From assembly GCA_944472155.2 (NCBI GenBank), contig OX235271.1, positions 68,616,416 to 68,680,415 on the forward strand: DNA of 64,000 bases, given 5' to 3'. Below the pieces are notes generated by a model. The model saw only the letters and a list, made by a program, of their open reading frames with translations. It did no database searches and was not told where the DNA came from. Source of the DNA: Trichobilharzia szidati (lineage: Eukaryota > Platyhelminthes > Trematoda > Strigeidida > Schistosomatidae). A program made the position numbers and the translations under genes. Of the stretch, positions 1 through 9,889 are shown piece after piece; positions within the stretch are counted from its first letter, which is position 1; every line of letters begins with the position of its first letter.

Positions 1-270
1 GAAAGGATAAACAGCAAGGTACTCTGACAGTTAGAGAACCAGTCAACAACTGATTATCCAAAAAATATGCTAAATAAGATGGAGGATCGATTGAACAAAC
101 GCTGGAAGACCGTCTAGTGTCATCCTATGCCAAACAGGCTATTGGGTGGAGCCGAAATATGAAGCAGTGGGTTAAACGATGAGTCAGAGGGTGACAGGAG
201 AAATATTATGGAACGGATATGTGCTGTTGAAGCCCTACATCCCAACAGGAATGTGAAGAACGCATCAGAA
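1..270 (+). mobile_element. Probable 3' end of a non-LTR retrotransposon (decayed)
   Basis: No open frame survives. The stretch ends with a phrase (about 225-255: gctgttgaagccctacatcc) that closely resembles the ending of the RTE-like copies at 45.3 kb and 63.7 kb (gctgaagccctatgttcc). I infer a degenerate plus-strand RTE-type tail. The start is outside the window and the class assignment is tentative. Confidence 0.35.
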
Positions 271-282
271 GTACATAGGTTA

Positions 283-353
283 CTCTATATATACTATATA
301 CCACATATATATATATACTATATACCACATATATATATATATAATATATATAT
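283..353. repeat. AT-rich simple repeat
   Basis: Imperfect (TA)n array with two near-identical blocks containing ctatataccacatatata. Low complexity, no coding content. Confidence 0.85.
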
Positions 354-1170
354 GACTTTATGGCAAAATAATAGCTAAAATATTCATTACTGCAAAACTG
401 TGTCTGAAATCCACCACCAGTCGAATGGTTTGAATGCAAGTGAAACAAGAGCTAGTGAATCTCGCCACTTCAGTGTGCATTTATAAATTTATTTGCTTTT
501 TTAAGGACAATTATATGACCAGAACAACTTGGCAAGTGCACTACCGCCTTCTTGAGCATTTCTGAACGCGGTAAGGAAGAGGAATCAAATGGTCAATCAG
601 GGGTTACACACTGGCTCACCTATTGGATAAAAAATTGGTAAAACCTTTAAGCCACCTCAATTCTTTCTTTGTGCGCCCTCAACTTTGAGATTTAGCTGAG
701 GTAGTTGCCATAATAATATTTCAACCCTTTCTATGTGTTCAGAAAAGGTTTTTCCAGTCCATCTATCACCACCCCTTGGTCTTCATCCTCAAAGTAGAAT
801 AGTTCCCTTTCCCAGTAATTTCAGTATTCATGTAAACAGATTAAAATTAAATGATTTTGCATCGTATGTGTCGACGAATCTGAAATACAGATCTGACTGA
901 CATTCTGGGATCTGTTTGGTCATGATGCACACTGTCGTAATTCGGGCTCCGTATGATTCGTTTTTCCTAAAAGAAATCTGCTGATGGCCAAAGCCTTCCT
1001 TGGGCACCATTCTTTAACCTTTTCAGGCCTATACAGCTTAATATTTTGCATGTGGTTGGAAGGAGAATCATTCCATGACAGCCATCGTGCTGACTTCAAT
1101 CGACTTTCCATGACAATTTGAGATGGTAGCCTATTTTCCAGTTCATGAAAAATTCCCATTCGAACATTAA

Positions 1171-1234
1171 TAGGCAGAAGACAAGTAGTTCAGCGAAGAG
1201 TATCTTTTCGGCGAATTCATTTTCATAGCTGTAC
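1171..1234 (+). mobile_element. Inverted scrap of the Penelope-like endonuclease region
   Basis: This 64-bp stretch is, in reverse complement, nearly the same as about 1829-1895 and on the plus strand encodes the same residues (RRQVVQRRVSF) found in the Penelope-like open frame at 1492-1911 on the minus strand. The two copies face each other with about 600 bp between them. It is a fragment only. Confidence 0.6.
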
Positions 1235-1491
1235 AATCGCAAATATATATGGTTGTTTTGTATGTGTGTGTACATTAAATTTGTCAAACGAAAATAAAAT
1301 TAGTAAGTTCAGATGAATTGGATGTTGATATAAGAGGGTAGTGATGAGTTGTCACAAACGATAGTTAAAGAAGAGTTACGTAATAACATGAATAGTTTGA
1401 TGAAAGAGTTGTACTCAAAGTGTGCATGGAAACAAAATATACGGAATTACACAAAGGGTTTAAGTGGAAAAAATAAGCATACAAACAAAAG

Positions 1492-1911
1492 TTAAATCGA
1501 ATCAACAGAGTTGTTACCATGAGAGTAGAAGTGGTTGAATAATTTTTTTTGTATGCACAGTTCTGGTTCCTCCAACTGAATGGCTAGGGCTTCTGTGATG
1601 CAAAGAAGACGGAATCGTACTGTCTTTGGAAGGTTGTTCTTCACTTTGTAGATTACTTTGAAGGAGGCGTTTGTTGAGATGGAATGACCAGTGTTGACGA
1701 GGTGTTCGATTATTGCACTCCTTATGCAGCCATTAATTCCTTTCTGTAGCCACGCTGGATAGTGTTCTTTGACCCTTTTTGACAGGATGCGCGTTGAACG
1801 ACCGATGTACCTGGCTCCACAGCAACAGGTACAGCTATGAAAATGAATTCGCCAAAAAGAGACTCTTCGCTGAACTACTTGTCTTCTGTCTATTTTCCAG
1901 TTGGCAGACAT
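1492..1911 (-). mobile_element. Penelope-like retroelement, GIY-YIG endonuclease fragment
   Basis: The 139-residue minus-strand frame shows the features of the C-terminal GIY-YIG endonuclease of Penelope-like elements: Cys-rich CTCCCGARYIGRSTR, then LSKRVKEH, then SAIIEHLVNTGHSI, then a conserved stretch RFRLLCITEALAIQLEEP near the end. In these elements this nuclease nicks the target DNA for target-primed reverse transcription. The YIG (ARYIGRST) and the downstream Arg and Glu-His are visible. The reverse transcriptase that should lie upstream (at higher coordinates) is missing, so this is a 5'-truncated copy. I see no host gene in the flanking 460-1160, which contains only short unassigned frames. 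Confidence 0.75.
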
Positions 1912-2331
1912 CTTTCCCGCTCACACATTCTGCAGTAGTGTGGCGTGAACATGTATTTGATTCATTGATCACTGCAAACATTTTACATCTGGTAAATCAA
2001 TTATTTTAAATTAATGTTAGGAGAATAAATAAAGATGAGATTAGAACGTGACTGACAAATTCTTTTGATAAGGTTATGATCACATGCAATATATGTGATT
2101 TGTTTTACTACTGCTCATATATATTTATATCAACATGTGAATGACCGTACTTTTACGAATTAAACTGGTTACTTAACTAGCCTCGAGTATTAATCTTTGT
2201 CTGAAATCATGCATGTTTGTCGTAAACTTTTAGAGTGATCACGGAGTCACCTCATTTTAATGACATGATCTATTACTCTCGAAATAGTATAAAAAAGATA
2301 GCTGAAGACTTGTTACACTTTGAGCAAGAGA

Positions 2332-2627
2332 ATGACGCCAACTCACGTGTTGTCTATCAGCACTGTGCTAATTTTCTTATTTTCTACGTTGATATTGGAG
2401 ACGAAAACCAATACAAGTGAACAACAAACGGAAACACGTTTATTACAAGGAGATTATTCCTCATTACTATGCCTTAGACTGTTTAGTGAAATAAATCTAA
2501 GAGGTTACTGGTATGATATGTGCGATAGCAATGAAGCAATCTCATCAAAATTAGCATGGGATACAAGATCTGCATGTTCACCTGAAATGGTTTGGTTTTT
2601 GCCTAGAAGATATTGGTTATTGTATGA
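2332..2627 (+). CDS. Secreted beta/gamma-crystallin-domain protein, exon 1
   Basis: Exon 1 of a two-exon gene. The first ATG at 2332 is chosen because it begins a convincing signal peptide (MTPTHVLSISTVLIFLFS, then ILETKT); the longer frame upstream has no ATG. After about 20 residues comes a Greek-key-like strand pattern (CLRLFSEINLRGYWYDMC) followed by a second motif that starts at WFLPRRYWLLYE and is completed by exon 2. The donor is GTAAGT at 2628-2633, directly before an in-frame TAA if unspliced. Exons 1 and 2 total 630 nt, an exact 210 codons including the stop. Beta/gamma-crystallin folds are structural and often bind calcium; the role here is unknown. The predicted product is secreted. 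Confidence 0.75.
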
Positions 2628-2657
2628 GTAAGTTTCTGTAAAGCTGTTTTGTTATAT

Positions 2658-4110
2658 TATTATATTATTATTGTTTCCTTTAATTTCTAGAGGAATATAG
2701 GGCTTCAGTCGTGCGTCTCCATTGCGTACGGCTCTCTGTTAGAGTTTTCAGCTGGCTCCAAGTCTGCCCACATGCTTTCATCTCCTCTTCACATGACCTC
2801 CTCCAAGTCACCCTTGCATTGACGATCAACTCGCCGCTTCCCTTTCGGGTTCCACTCGAGCAATGGCTTGTCTAGTAATGTCACTTGATGGTTTCCTCAG
2901 AGTATGGCCAATCCACCAACATTTCTTCCCGCATATTTGTTTCACAATCGGTTCCTGGTTGGTTCGCTCCCAGAGATCCCAACGTGTTGGTTATCTTTTC
3001 TGGCCATCTGATCTTGAGCGAATTATTGAGCGAAGACAACTGTTAATGAAGGTCTGTAGTTTGTTTGAGATGCTCTTTATGATGCGCAGTGCAAGTCTCG
3101 GATCCGTGTAGTAAGTAGCACTGACTTGACATTGGAGTTGAAAATCTGGATCTTGTTTTTGATGGTGAGTGCTGTTGACCTCCACACAGACTCAAGAGTA
3201 GTGAAAGCTTGTCTTGCTTTTCCGATTCTTGCTTTGATATCCTCATCGGTTCCGCCTGTAGTTGAAACGATGCTTCCTGGGTAGGTAGATGTAGGAGGTT
3301 GTTTCTTTCAGGTTCCTCCCATTTATGGTGATTGTTGTCTGTTGTTGTTGTTGTTGCTGTTGGTGATGTTGCCCAGGAATCTTCATCACATCTGTTTTCT
3401 CTATGTTCACCTGAAGTCTCTCCTATCTTTGATGCTTCTTCTGCTAACTTGTTGCTTTTCGCTTGCATATCTTCCAGTTTGTGAGAAATCAGACATATAT
3501 CATCGGCGAAGTCCAGATCCTCCAAGTTTTTTGTGTGTGTCCATTTTATGCCTGTTTCCTCATTGCCCACTGTTTGTCGCATTATCCAATCTACTGCAAT
3601 TGTAACGACAGAAGGCAAGAGTCAGGCAACAGATCATTTATTAAGGAAATCAACGCATATTTATATATGTTTTCATGTGCATTACTATGGTTATGTAAAC
3701 AAACAAACACAGTCTTCCGATTGGTTGTTTCTCACGTAAAGTTAATCTTTCATCTATTTGTGACTGTTTCTTGAATGTCAAATCCTCTATAAGTTAACTG
3801 CATCCGCCTACGCAAAGTCTGCTGTGGTCGGCTTTGAATCAATCTTTGTTCACATTTTCTCACGACAAATCTTGGGAACGTAAATATTGACATAAATTAC
3901 TGTCTACCAATTTGGCTAGTAGACAGCTCTCACCACACAATCAGGAAAATCATTGGCGATTGTAGGCAGTCTTGTCTTACGCCTCATCTTCACAAAATTG
4001 GAAAATACTTCTATTATGCCATTATCACCACTGATATTATCAGTCCATTTTATCACCAAATCAAAATAAAACATTTTATGAGACAATTGATCTATTATTA
4101 TTGTAATTAT
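2658..4110 (-). mobile_element. RTE-like non-LTR retrotransposon, reverse transcriptase 3' part, broken
   Basis: Read on the minus strand, the piece upstream of the LTR insertion carries the reverse transcriptase box just before the active site (a GVRQ-like motif near 3990, then IAVDWIMRQT at about 3560-3600), the catalytic LDFADDICLISH (about 3490-3520, the F/YADD box), then the C-terminal region down to a tail at 2658-2700 ending in TTA/TAT repeats. The frame is shifted several times (the 3043-3618 and 2991-3185 frames are parts of one protein). Its downstream half aligns by eye with the plus-strand copy at 63.09-63.79 kb. It is split by a solo LTR at 3601-3937. The upstream limit near 4110 is uncertain. 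Confidence 0.75.
3601..3937. mobile_element. Solo LTR with 4-bp target duplication (CAAT)
   Basis: The unit starts TGTAACGACAG and ends CTCTCACCACA, and is flanked on both sides by CAAT (3597-3600 and 3938-3941), a 4-bp duplication as Ty3/gypsy integrases make. No internal retroelement sequence is attached. The RTE reading resumes exactly across the site, which proves this is an insertion. A second, shorter copy lies at 55813-56019. The parent element is not in the window. Confidence 0.85.
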
Positions 4111-5079
4111 TTCCATGATTTTCTAATAACTCGTTTTTTAGAAGAATTTTTTGATGAAGGTTATCAGAATTCTTGAATTTAAGTCAAGTACCTTCGCATA
4201 AAAGATAAATGACCACAAACACCATATTGTGGTGTGTGCCCGGAACATGCTCCTGTTCATACCGTCAGAAGAGGAGACAAACAGAAAAGTGTTATTGCTA
4301 TCCAACTTGAGAGTTGGATGCAGTGGGATAGAGAAGTTGGTACTAAGACATAACAAGAGGGGATATTATTGAGAAAGGTTGGAGCATCTACACTCGAAAC
4401 TTTTTGACGCATGCACGTAGGTGACTTACGCTAATGACAAGAATTTATAGGGTAGTTTATTAAGTGTATATTGTCTGCTGCAAGAATAGTCAAAGGTGGG
4501 GAGACGGATTAAGTTGAGAAGATGGTAAATGAAAGATCCTTGTGAAATAATCTAGAAAACATTAAAAAGGAAGACAAAAGAAGTGTCATATGGAGGACAT
4601 GAGTAAACGGGGATTTCAATATGAGGTTTTCGCACTCTACCCTGTCTGTACGTCAGTTTTCCGATGAATAATTTCGCCATCGAAATACTACTGTAAAGTA
4701 GACAAGACTGAGGAGGCATATAAGAATGTTAATTTGGTGAAACGTATGGTACATAGCTAAATTTGGTATACCATATTCTCAACCGGCCATTTGCACATCA
4801 TTTACCACATCCTTGACGAATTGGTCGAATATCGTCTCATTCGATAGCTTCTTGGATTCTGCATCATATGGCAACATTCTTCTTATGGTTCTCTTCTTTG
4901 ATTGCTCTTTCCAGTGTGCCAAACACATTGTTACTTCGTTTCTGATATACTACTTATATCGGATTATAAGTAGCACTCACCACACTACCATCTTCTATCG
5001 TTATAATACGAAAACTCTCAGCAAATGACGTACTTATTTGAACTGAAGCGTCTTCTATGTCTGTCTGTCTGTCGAAAAG

Positions 5080-5215
5080 GCTCTGGGCTTGATTCCCGAT
5101 GGTTACGTGCTGATAAAGACTGCCAAACTATAATGAAGCAGCTGTCCAGTATTCACTGGTTTTAGATAGTCCCCTAACTGAGGTCAATCCATGGTCAAAC
5201 TTGAAACAGATTTTA
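5080..5215 (+). repeat. Degenerate hammerhead-SINE fragment
   Basis: Resembles the SINE copies at 52.0, 53.15 and 58.3 kb: the phrases gtgctgataaagactgccaa, agctgtccagtattcactgg and the downstream cccctaactgaggtcaatcc match their hammerhead and tail in order. The ribozyme core and stems are mutated beyond function. Confidence 0.55.
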
Positions 5216-5341
5216 TTCACAGATTAGCCATTGTCATTTTTTGTATGTCATTACAGCAATTTCCCATAAGTTATTTAACAGCACTATGGACAATTATCTG
5301 ATGACTTTATAAACTAATATGTTCGTAATTCTTCTGTACAG

Positions 5342-5675
5342 GCGACCTGAATTCCATGGTAGATACCTTCTGCTCAGTCCCGGTCAGTGCATTTATAATA
5401 TTCCACAGTATGGTTTGCGAGCGATCAGCTCTATTTTGAAATGTACTCAAGCTTCAGCAAATAATCCTTCTCTGCAATGTCAGTATCCTCCACAACCATG
5501 GAATCAATATGCTCCAGTGTCTGGACCAGCTGTCCAACAGTTATCAAGCAGAGAACTGCTGAATTCCTCATCCACAGAACCAATGCAGCTTGGATCGCAA
5601 CCATCACCATTAGCATCTACCAATCTCACATTCTTACAACAAGGCAGTGTTAATTCAAATAACACTGGAGTGTAA
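5342..5675 (+). CDS. Secreted beta/gamma-crystallin-domain protein, exon 2
   Basis: Follows the acceptor TACAG at 5337-5341. The exon 1 end (GA) plus the first G of this exon make a Glu codon, so the joined motif reads LLYERPEFHGRYLLLSPGQ, the typical second Greek key of a beta/gamma-crystallin domain, closed by GLRAISSILKC with the conserved Ser. After about residue 140 the protein becomes a Pro/Ser/Asn/Gln-rich, probably disordered tail ending SVNSNNTGV. The whole product is 209 residues: signal peptide, one crystallin domain, low-complexity tail. One domain rather than the two of vertebrate lens crystallins is usual for invertebrate family members. Expression is not shown here. Confidence 0.75.
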
Positions 5676-5687
5676 ATTTCTCTTAGA

Positions 5688-5693
5688 AATAAA
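5688..5693 (+). terminator. Polyadenylation signal of the crystallin-domain gene
   Basis: AATAAA, 13 bases after the stop codon. Further AATAAA copies at 5814-5819 and 5818-5823 are alternative candidates for a longer 3' UTR. Confidence 0.45.
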
Positions 5694-5699
5694 ACTTCC

Positions 5700-6692
5700 C
5701 ATTATCCGACATAATTACTATTCAAATGTCGTTTTGCAGTAGTTTTCTATAATAATGATACACAGTGAAATTTTCAAACTTGTATACACTCTAACAATTT
5801 ATCTCCTTTTACAAATAAATAAACTAGTAGAACTTAAAAATTTGCAGAGACAGAAGTTAACAGAAGAAATAATTTATGTAATATTAATTTCGGTAGTAAG
5901 TTCCTCTTTATTTATTTATAGATTATGATGTAAGTTTATTAGCTCTTTTCTGACAATTGTCTCTTTATTCAACGCCCATGCTAAATATGACATTAATGGA
6001 TTTTTTTACTGTAGTTGTACTAACATAAATTCTTGTGAAATTTCTTTTGCTCCTATTTGGAGAGTAGCATGGAGAAAAATGAGAATAAAGCGGATGTTCA
6101 GTATCCAACATGTTGACCTTACCTGACTGCTTGCAGGAATTAAAATGCCAATCAAAAACAGTAGCACTTATTTCGGTTAAATGAACACTGGTAACCCGGC
6201 TTACAACCTGCACTCGCCTGCTTAATGTAACATAGTCCGTTGTGAGAAGCCTATGGGGGAATTAGGTAGACCAATGAGTAGAATATACACAGACTAATAA
6301 ATTCTAAGAGAATAGGCTGGGTTATGCTAGAAAGTCTCAGCTTCCTTGTTTAATAAGTCAGATGGAAGATTTGCTTGAAAATCAACAAGATATGAGGTGA
6401 CCAACAGAGATTGGAAAAGGAACAGATATCAAGATAGATTATAATCGATTTATTTCCTACATCATTGCCTTCAACATTAGAAGAATCATGCGAGCAAATC
6501 AATCTGTGCAAGTCTTGTTTACGCCTGAAACAAAAATTAACAGCCTGACATTTTGAAATTGTCTTTAAATGAACACATTAAGTCATGCAAAAAGTAAGAA
6601 GAAAGAAATGAAAAAACTACATTGCATCTTGAGGCACATCAGCTTCTGCAAGCAAAGAAGTGGAGCACTTACCATTAGGAACAGTGTCGTGT
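5700..6692. other. Intergenic stretch without recognised genes
   Basis: AT-rich. Only short frames are present and none shows a known motif. It ends at the 5' LTR of element 1. Confidence 0.6.
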
Positions 6693-6991
6693 TGTAGTAC
6701 CCCTATACCAACTATAAACATACGCATTTTAATATAATTTGCATACTCATATTATATGTTTACACAGACCGATTTTATATGTACTTCGTAAACATTTGTC
6801 AATTTACTGTTGAACGTTACCTTGATACAATTTTGAAATTTGACTACTGCTATAATACACGATTACACTCTTCACAAGTGCCTTCTGATTTTACGTTGTG
6901 GGCGTCGAGTAGCCACAACGTCTGCGCACATTGATAAACGTGAAGAAGTACTAGAAAATACGTGTACGCTAATTTAGTCAAATAGAACACG
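6693..6991 (+). repeat. Element 1, 5' LTR
   Basis: Starts TGTAGTACCCCTATACC and ends about AATAGAACACG. By eye it is the same length and sequence as the 3' LTR at 11755-12053 (offset 5062 throughout), which points to recent insertion. No clear target-site duplication: GTGT on the left, GCAA or CAAC on the right. Confidence 0.9.
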
Positions 6992-6995
6992 AAAG

Positions 6996-7035
6996 AAATT
7001 GGTGAGCCCGACGACAAATTGCTGACTCCGACGAC
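6996..7035 (+). promoter_or_regulatory. Element 1 primer-binding site, tandemly doubled
   Basis: A 20-bp unit (AAATTGGTGAGCCCGACGAC) is followed directly by a diverged second copy (AAATTGCTGACTCCGACGAC). The TGGTGAGCCC start suits pairing with a tRNA 3' CCA end; CsRn1-clade elements typically use tRNA-Trp with a similar site, but I cannot verify the tRNA here. Confidence 0.65.
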
Positions 7036-7275
7036 GGTGACGACTTCTTGACCTCGACGCGTCGTTGCACTTGCTGGAATAATAAAACTCTAACTTTCGC
7101 GGATCTATACATTTATTAAACATTTTGAACTCATTCTTGTGTTTGCTCATAGCACAACCTGCAGTAAATTGCAGTAAGCATCTGCATTGCATGTTTTTCT
7201 GTTTTGCCATATTCTTAGTGTGCACAAATTTTGCTATTTTTGCTACTCTTAAACTATTTTTTTACGAATTGTAAC

Positions 7276-8382
7276 ATGTCTTCCAATACCTCTGATAACT
7301 TAGAGCTGGGATCTGTTAGTACTATTTCTCTTACTGTACCAGTTTTTAAGCCCAGAGACCCTCATCTTTGGTTTGCACGACTGGAGCATTATTTGGCTAG
7401 CAATAAGCTCACGTCACAGACAGCTAAATTCGGCATTTTGAGTACAGTACTACCAGACGAAGTCGCCGAGCAGGTACGGCAATACATCGTTCGACCCAGC
7501 ACAGAAGCGCCTTACGACAAGTTGAAAGAAGAGGTACTTCGATGCACTTCGCTTTCGGATAGGCAAGCACTCGATCGCCTGTTAAGCAATGTTGAGTTAG
7601 GGGATAAAACCCCATCACAACTCATGAGGCATATGCAAAGCCTAGTTGCCGGAAGAGAAATCGATAAACGTCTCTTTTACCAAATCTGGCTGCGACGACT
7701 TCCTGCAAATATTCAGCAGGTTTTTGCTTTCGGAGACGACGACATTGACATAGAAAGGCTCACCGAAATCGCGGATCGCATGTACGAGAGGTCAACACCT
7801 CAATCTGTCGCTTCCACTAGCAGAATACCAGACACTCACGACAGAATACAGACTCTAGAACACAAAGTCGACACCTTACTGAGTCAGTTAGCAAAACTGA
7901 CTACACGCACACAACCAAGCCGTTCTAGAAGCTCGTCTCGTCGACGTCTTTCTCGATCCCCTAGCACGTCACGACATCGCGATAATATTTGCTGGTATCA
8001 CCGTAGTTATGGAAGCAATGCACGACGGTGCTGTTCACCTTGGAACTTCCAGACTAAACCAAAAGATATATCGTCATGTGTGAAAACTTCTACTGTCGGC
8101 AACCTACGATCTAACAGTCGTTTGTTTTATGTAACTAATAAAAATACCGGTACTACATTCTTAGTCGACACAGGAGCAGAGGTGAGTGTTCTCCCTCCTT
8201 CTACACAGGAACGTAAAAATCCTGACCCAGCAGTTACGCTCCAAGCTGTTAATCAGTCCAGTATTGTTACATATGGAAGTAAACGAATGACTTTGGATTT
8301 TGGTTTGAAAAATACCTACACTTGGTCTTTCATCACTGCAGACGTCCCATCCCCAATCCTCGGTATCGATTTTCTACAGTAA
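7276..8382 (+). CDS. Element 1 gag-protease
   Basis: The ATG at 7276 (MSSNTSDNLELG) is taken as start; the longer frame has no ATG. The gag capsid region (about residues 20-180, with LWFARLEHYL and LGDKTPSQLMRHMQSL) is followed by an Arg/Ser-rich stretch, then the unusual CsRn1 knuckle C-W-Y-H...C-C near residue 250, then an aspartic protease with the active-site [13 protein letters not shown] (about residue 310) and the flap/terminal box ILGIDFLQ. Gag and protease lie in one frame here, unlike elements 2 and 3, where they are offset by -1 at the same VGNL position. The frame closes with TAA where relatives continue into the reverse transcriptase. Confidence 0.85.
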   Translation: MSSNTSDNLELGSVSTISLTVPVFKPRDPHLWFARLEHYLASNKLTSQTAKFGILSTVLPDEVAEQVRQYIVRPSTEAPYDKLKEEVLRCTSLSDRQALDRLLSNVELGDKTPSQLMRHMQSLVAGREIDKRLFYQIWLRRLPANIQQVFAFGDDDIDIERLTEIADRMYERSTPQSVASTSRIPDTHDRIQTLEHKVDTLLSQLAKLTTRTQPSRSRSSSRRRLSRSPSTSRHRDNICWYHRSYGSNARRCCSPWNFQTKPKDISSCVKTSTVGNLRSNSRLFYVTNKNTGTTFLVDTGAEVSVLPPSTQERKNPDPAVTLQAVNQSSIVTYGSKRMTLDFGLKNTYTWSFITADVPSPILGIDFLQ

Positions 8383-8503
8383 CACAAACTGCTAGTTGAT
8401 CCAATAAGCCCCAAGCTAATAGACTCGCTCAATAAAACGTACATAGCTGGTACGATTGCATCATCACTGAACTTGATGGTCACACGCATCTCCATATACC
8501 AAT

Positions 8504-9889
8504 TTGGTAAATCAGTTTCCTGACCTTTTACAACCTTCTTTTCGAGGAACAGAACCGAAGCATCACGTGGTTCATCACATTAAAACCACTGGACCACCAG
8601 TTTTTGCACGTCCCCGACGCCTTGACCCACATCGACTTAAAATCGCCAAAACAGAGTTCGATAAAATGCTAGAGCTTGGTATTATTCAACCATCCAACAG
8701 CTCTTGGTCTTCACCGCTTCACATGGTACCCAAAAAGTCTTCTGGTGAGATACGGCCGTGTGGTGATTATCGAGCTTTAAACAAGCAAACGGTACCTGAT
8801 AGATACCCAATACCACATATCCACGATTTCGCTAGCAATTTACCAGATGTTAAAGTTTTCTCTAAAATCGATCTTGTCAGAGCGTATCATCATATCCCCA
8901 CCCACCCGGATGACGTTCCGAAAACCGCCATTACCACACCATTCGGCTTATACGAATTCGTACGCATGCCCTTCGGACCAATGAACGCTGCTCAGACATT
9001 TCAACGCCTAATCGACAAAGTACTCCGTGGTCTCCCTTTCGTCTACGCATACATCGACGACTTACTAATTGCAAGTGCAGACGAAGCCGAGCATTTGAAA
9101 CACGTGAAGACTGTGTTTGAAAGACTTAACCAATACGGCATGACTATCAACTTAGACAAGTGCGAATTTGGTAGGACCTCACTGAAATTCCTCGGTCATT
9201 TAATCGATAGCCAAGGAATCAGACCAGTCCCTGATGACGTACAAGCTATCAAAGATTATCCGTTACCAGATTCTTTTAAGAAATTACGGCGATTTTCGGG
9301 TCTCGTTAATTTTTACCGGCGTTTTATACCGAACTGTGCTAAAGCTTTACAACCATTAACTGACTGCTTACGTGGACATAGTCGTTCATTCCATTTGCCC
9401 ACAGAAGCTGTTAAAGCATTCGAAAATGTCAAACAATTGTTAAATGAAAAGACACTCTTAGTCAGACGCCAAAATGACGCCCCACTGTCTCTCATGACAG
9501 ACGCTTCAGACGTTGCCATCGGGGCAGTTTTACAGCAGCACGTAAACGGCGAATGGCAACCCCTAGCATTCTTTTCGAAACGACTGAATCCTACTCAATG
9601 CCGCTATAGCACTTTTGGTAGAGAGTTATTGGCTGTTTATTTAGCAATCAAGCACTTTCGACATATGCTGGAAGGTACAGCTTTTACTGTCTTTACAGAC
9701 CATAAAGCTCTAACGAAAGCCTTATCAGCAAAACAGGATAATTACTCTTCGCGTGAACTACGACATCTCGAGTTTATATCTCAGTTCACCCCCGATCTGC
9801 GACATGTGAATGGTAAAAACAATGAAGTGGCAGACGCTTTATCACGTGTGCACATTGACAACATTGTATGCCCAGACATCGACTACTAG
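8504..9889 (+). CDS. Element 1 reverse transcriptase-RNase H (pol fragment)
   Basis: No ATG at the start; the frame is the central part of pol, cut from the protease by a stop and a frame change at 8383-8503. RT boxes in order: [43 protein letters not shown] (first catalytic Asp), FPFGP-type [21 protein letters not shown] (catalytic YIDD), [10 protein letters not shown]. RNase H follows: [35 protein letters not shown], and NEVADALSR with the last Asp. All catalytic residues are in place. The frame ends just after RNase H at a TAG. Confidence 0.9.
   Translation: MVNQFPDLLQPSFRGTEPKHHVVHHIKTTGPPVFARPRRLDPHRLKIAKTEFDKMLELGIIQPSNSSWSSPLHMVPKKSSGEIRPCGDYRALNKQTVPDRYPIPHIHDFASNLPDVKVFSKIDLVRAYHHIPTHPDDVPKTAITTPFGLYEFVRMPFGPMNAAQTFQRLIDKVLRGLPFVYAYIDDLLIASADEAEHLKHVKTVFERLNQYGMTINLDKCEFGRTSLKFLGHLIDSQGIRPVPDDVQAIKDYPLPDSFKKLRRFSGLVNFYRRFIPNCAKALQPLTDCLRGHSRSFHLPTEAVKAFENVKQLLNEKTLLVRRQNDAPLSLMTDASDVAIGAVLQQHVNGEWQPLAFFSKRLNPTQCRYSTFGRELLAVYLAIKHFRHMLEGTAFTVFTDHKALTKALSAKQDNYSSRELRHLEFISQFTPDLRHVNGKNNEVADALSRVHIDNIVCPDIDY

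Larger units (their letters stand above)
2628..5341 (+). other. Intron of the crystallin-domain gene
   Basis: Starts GTAAGT and ends TACAG. It holds an antisense RTE fragment (2658-4100), a solo LTR (3601-3937) and a degenerate SINE (about 5080-5215). I see nothing coding in 4120-5080: the open frames there are short and not recognisable. Confidence 0.75.

Noticed and set aside
2863..3774. Plus-strand frames in the crystallin gene intron
   Set aside because: They are antisense to the RTE reverse transcriptase or fall in the solo LTR.
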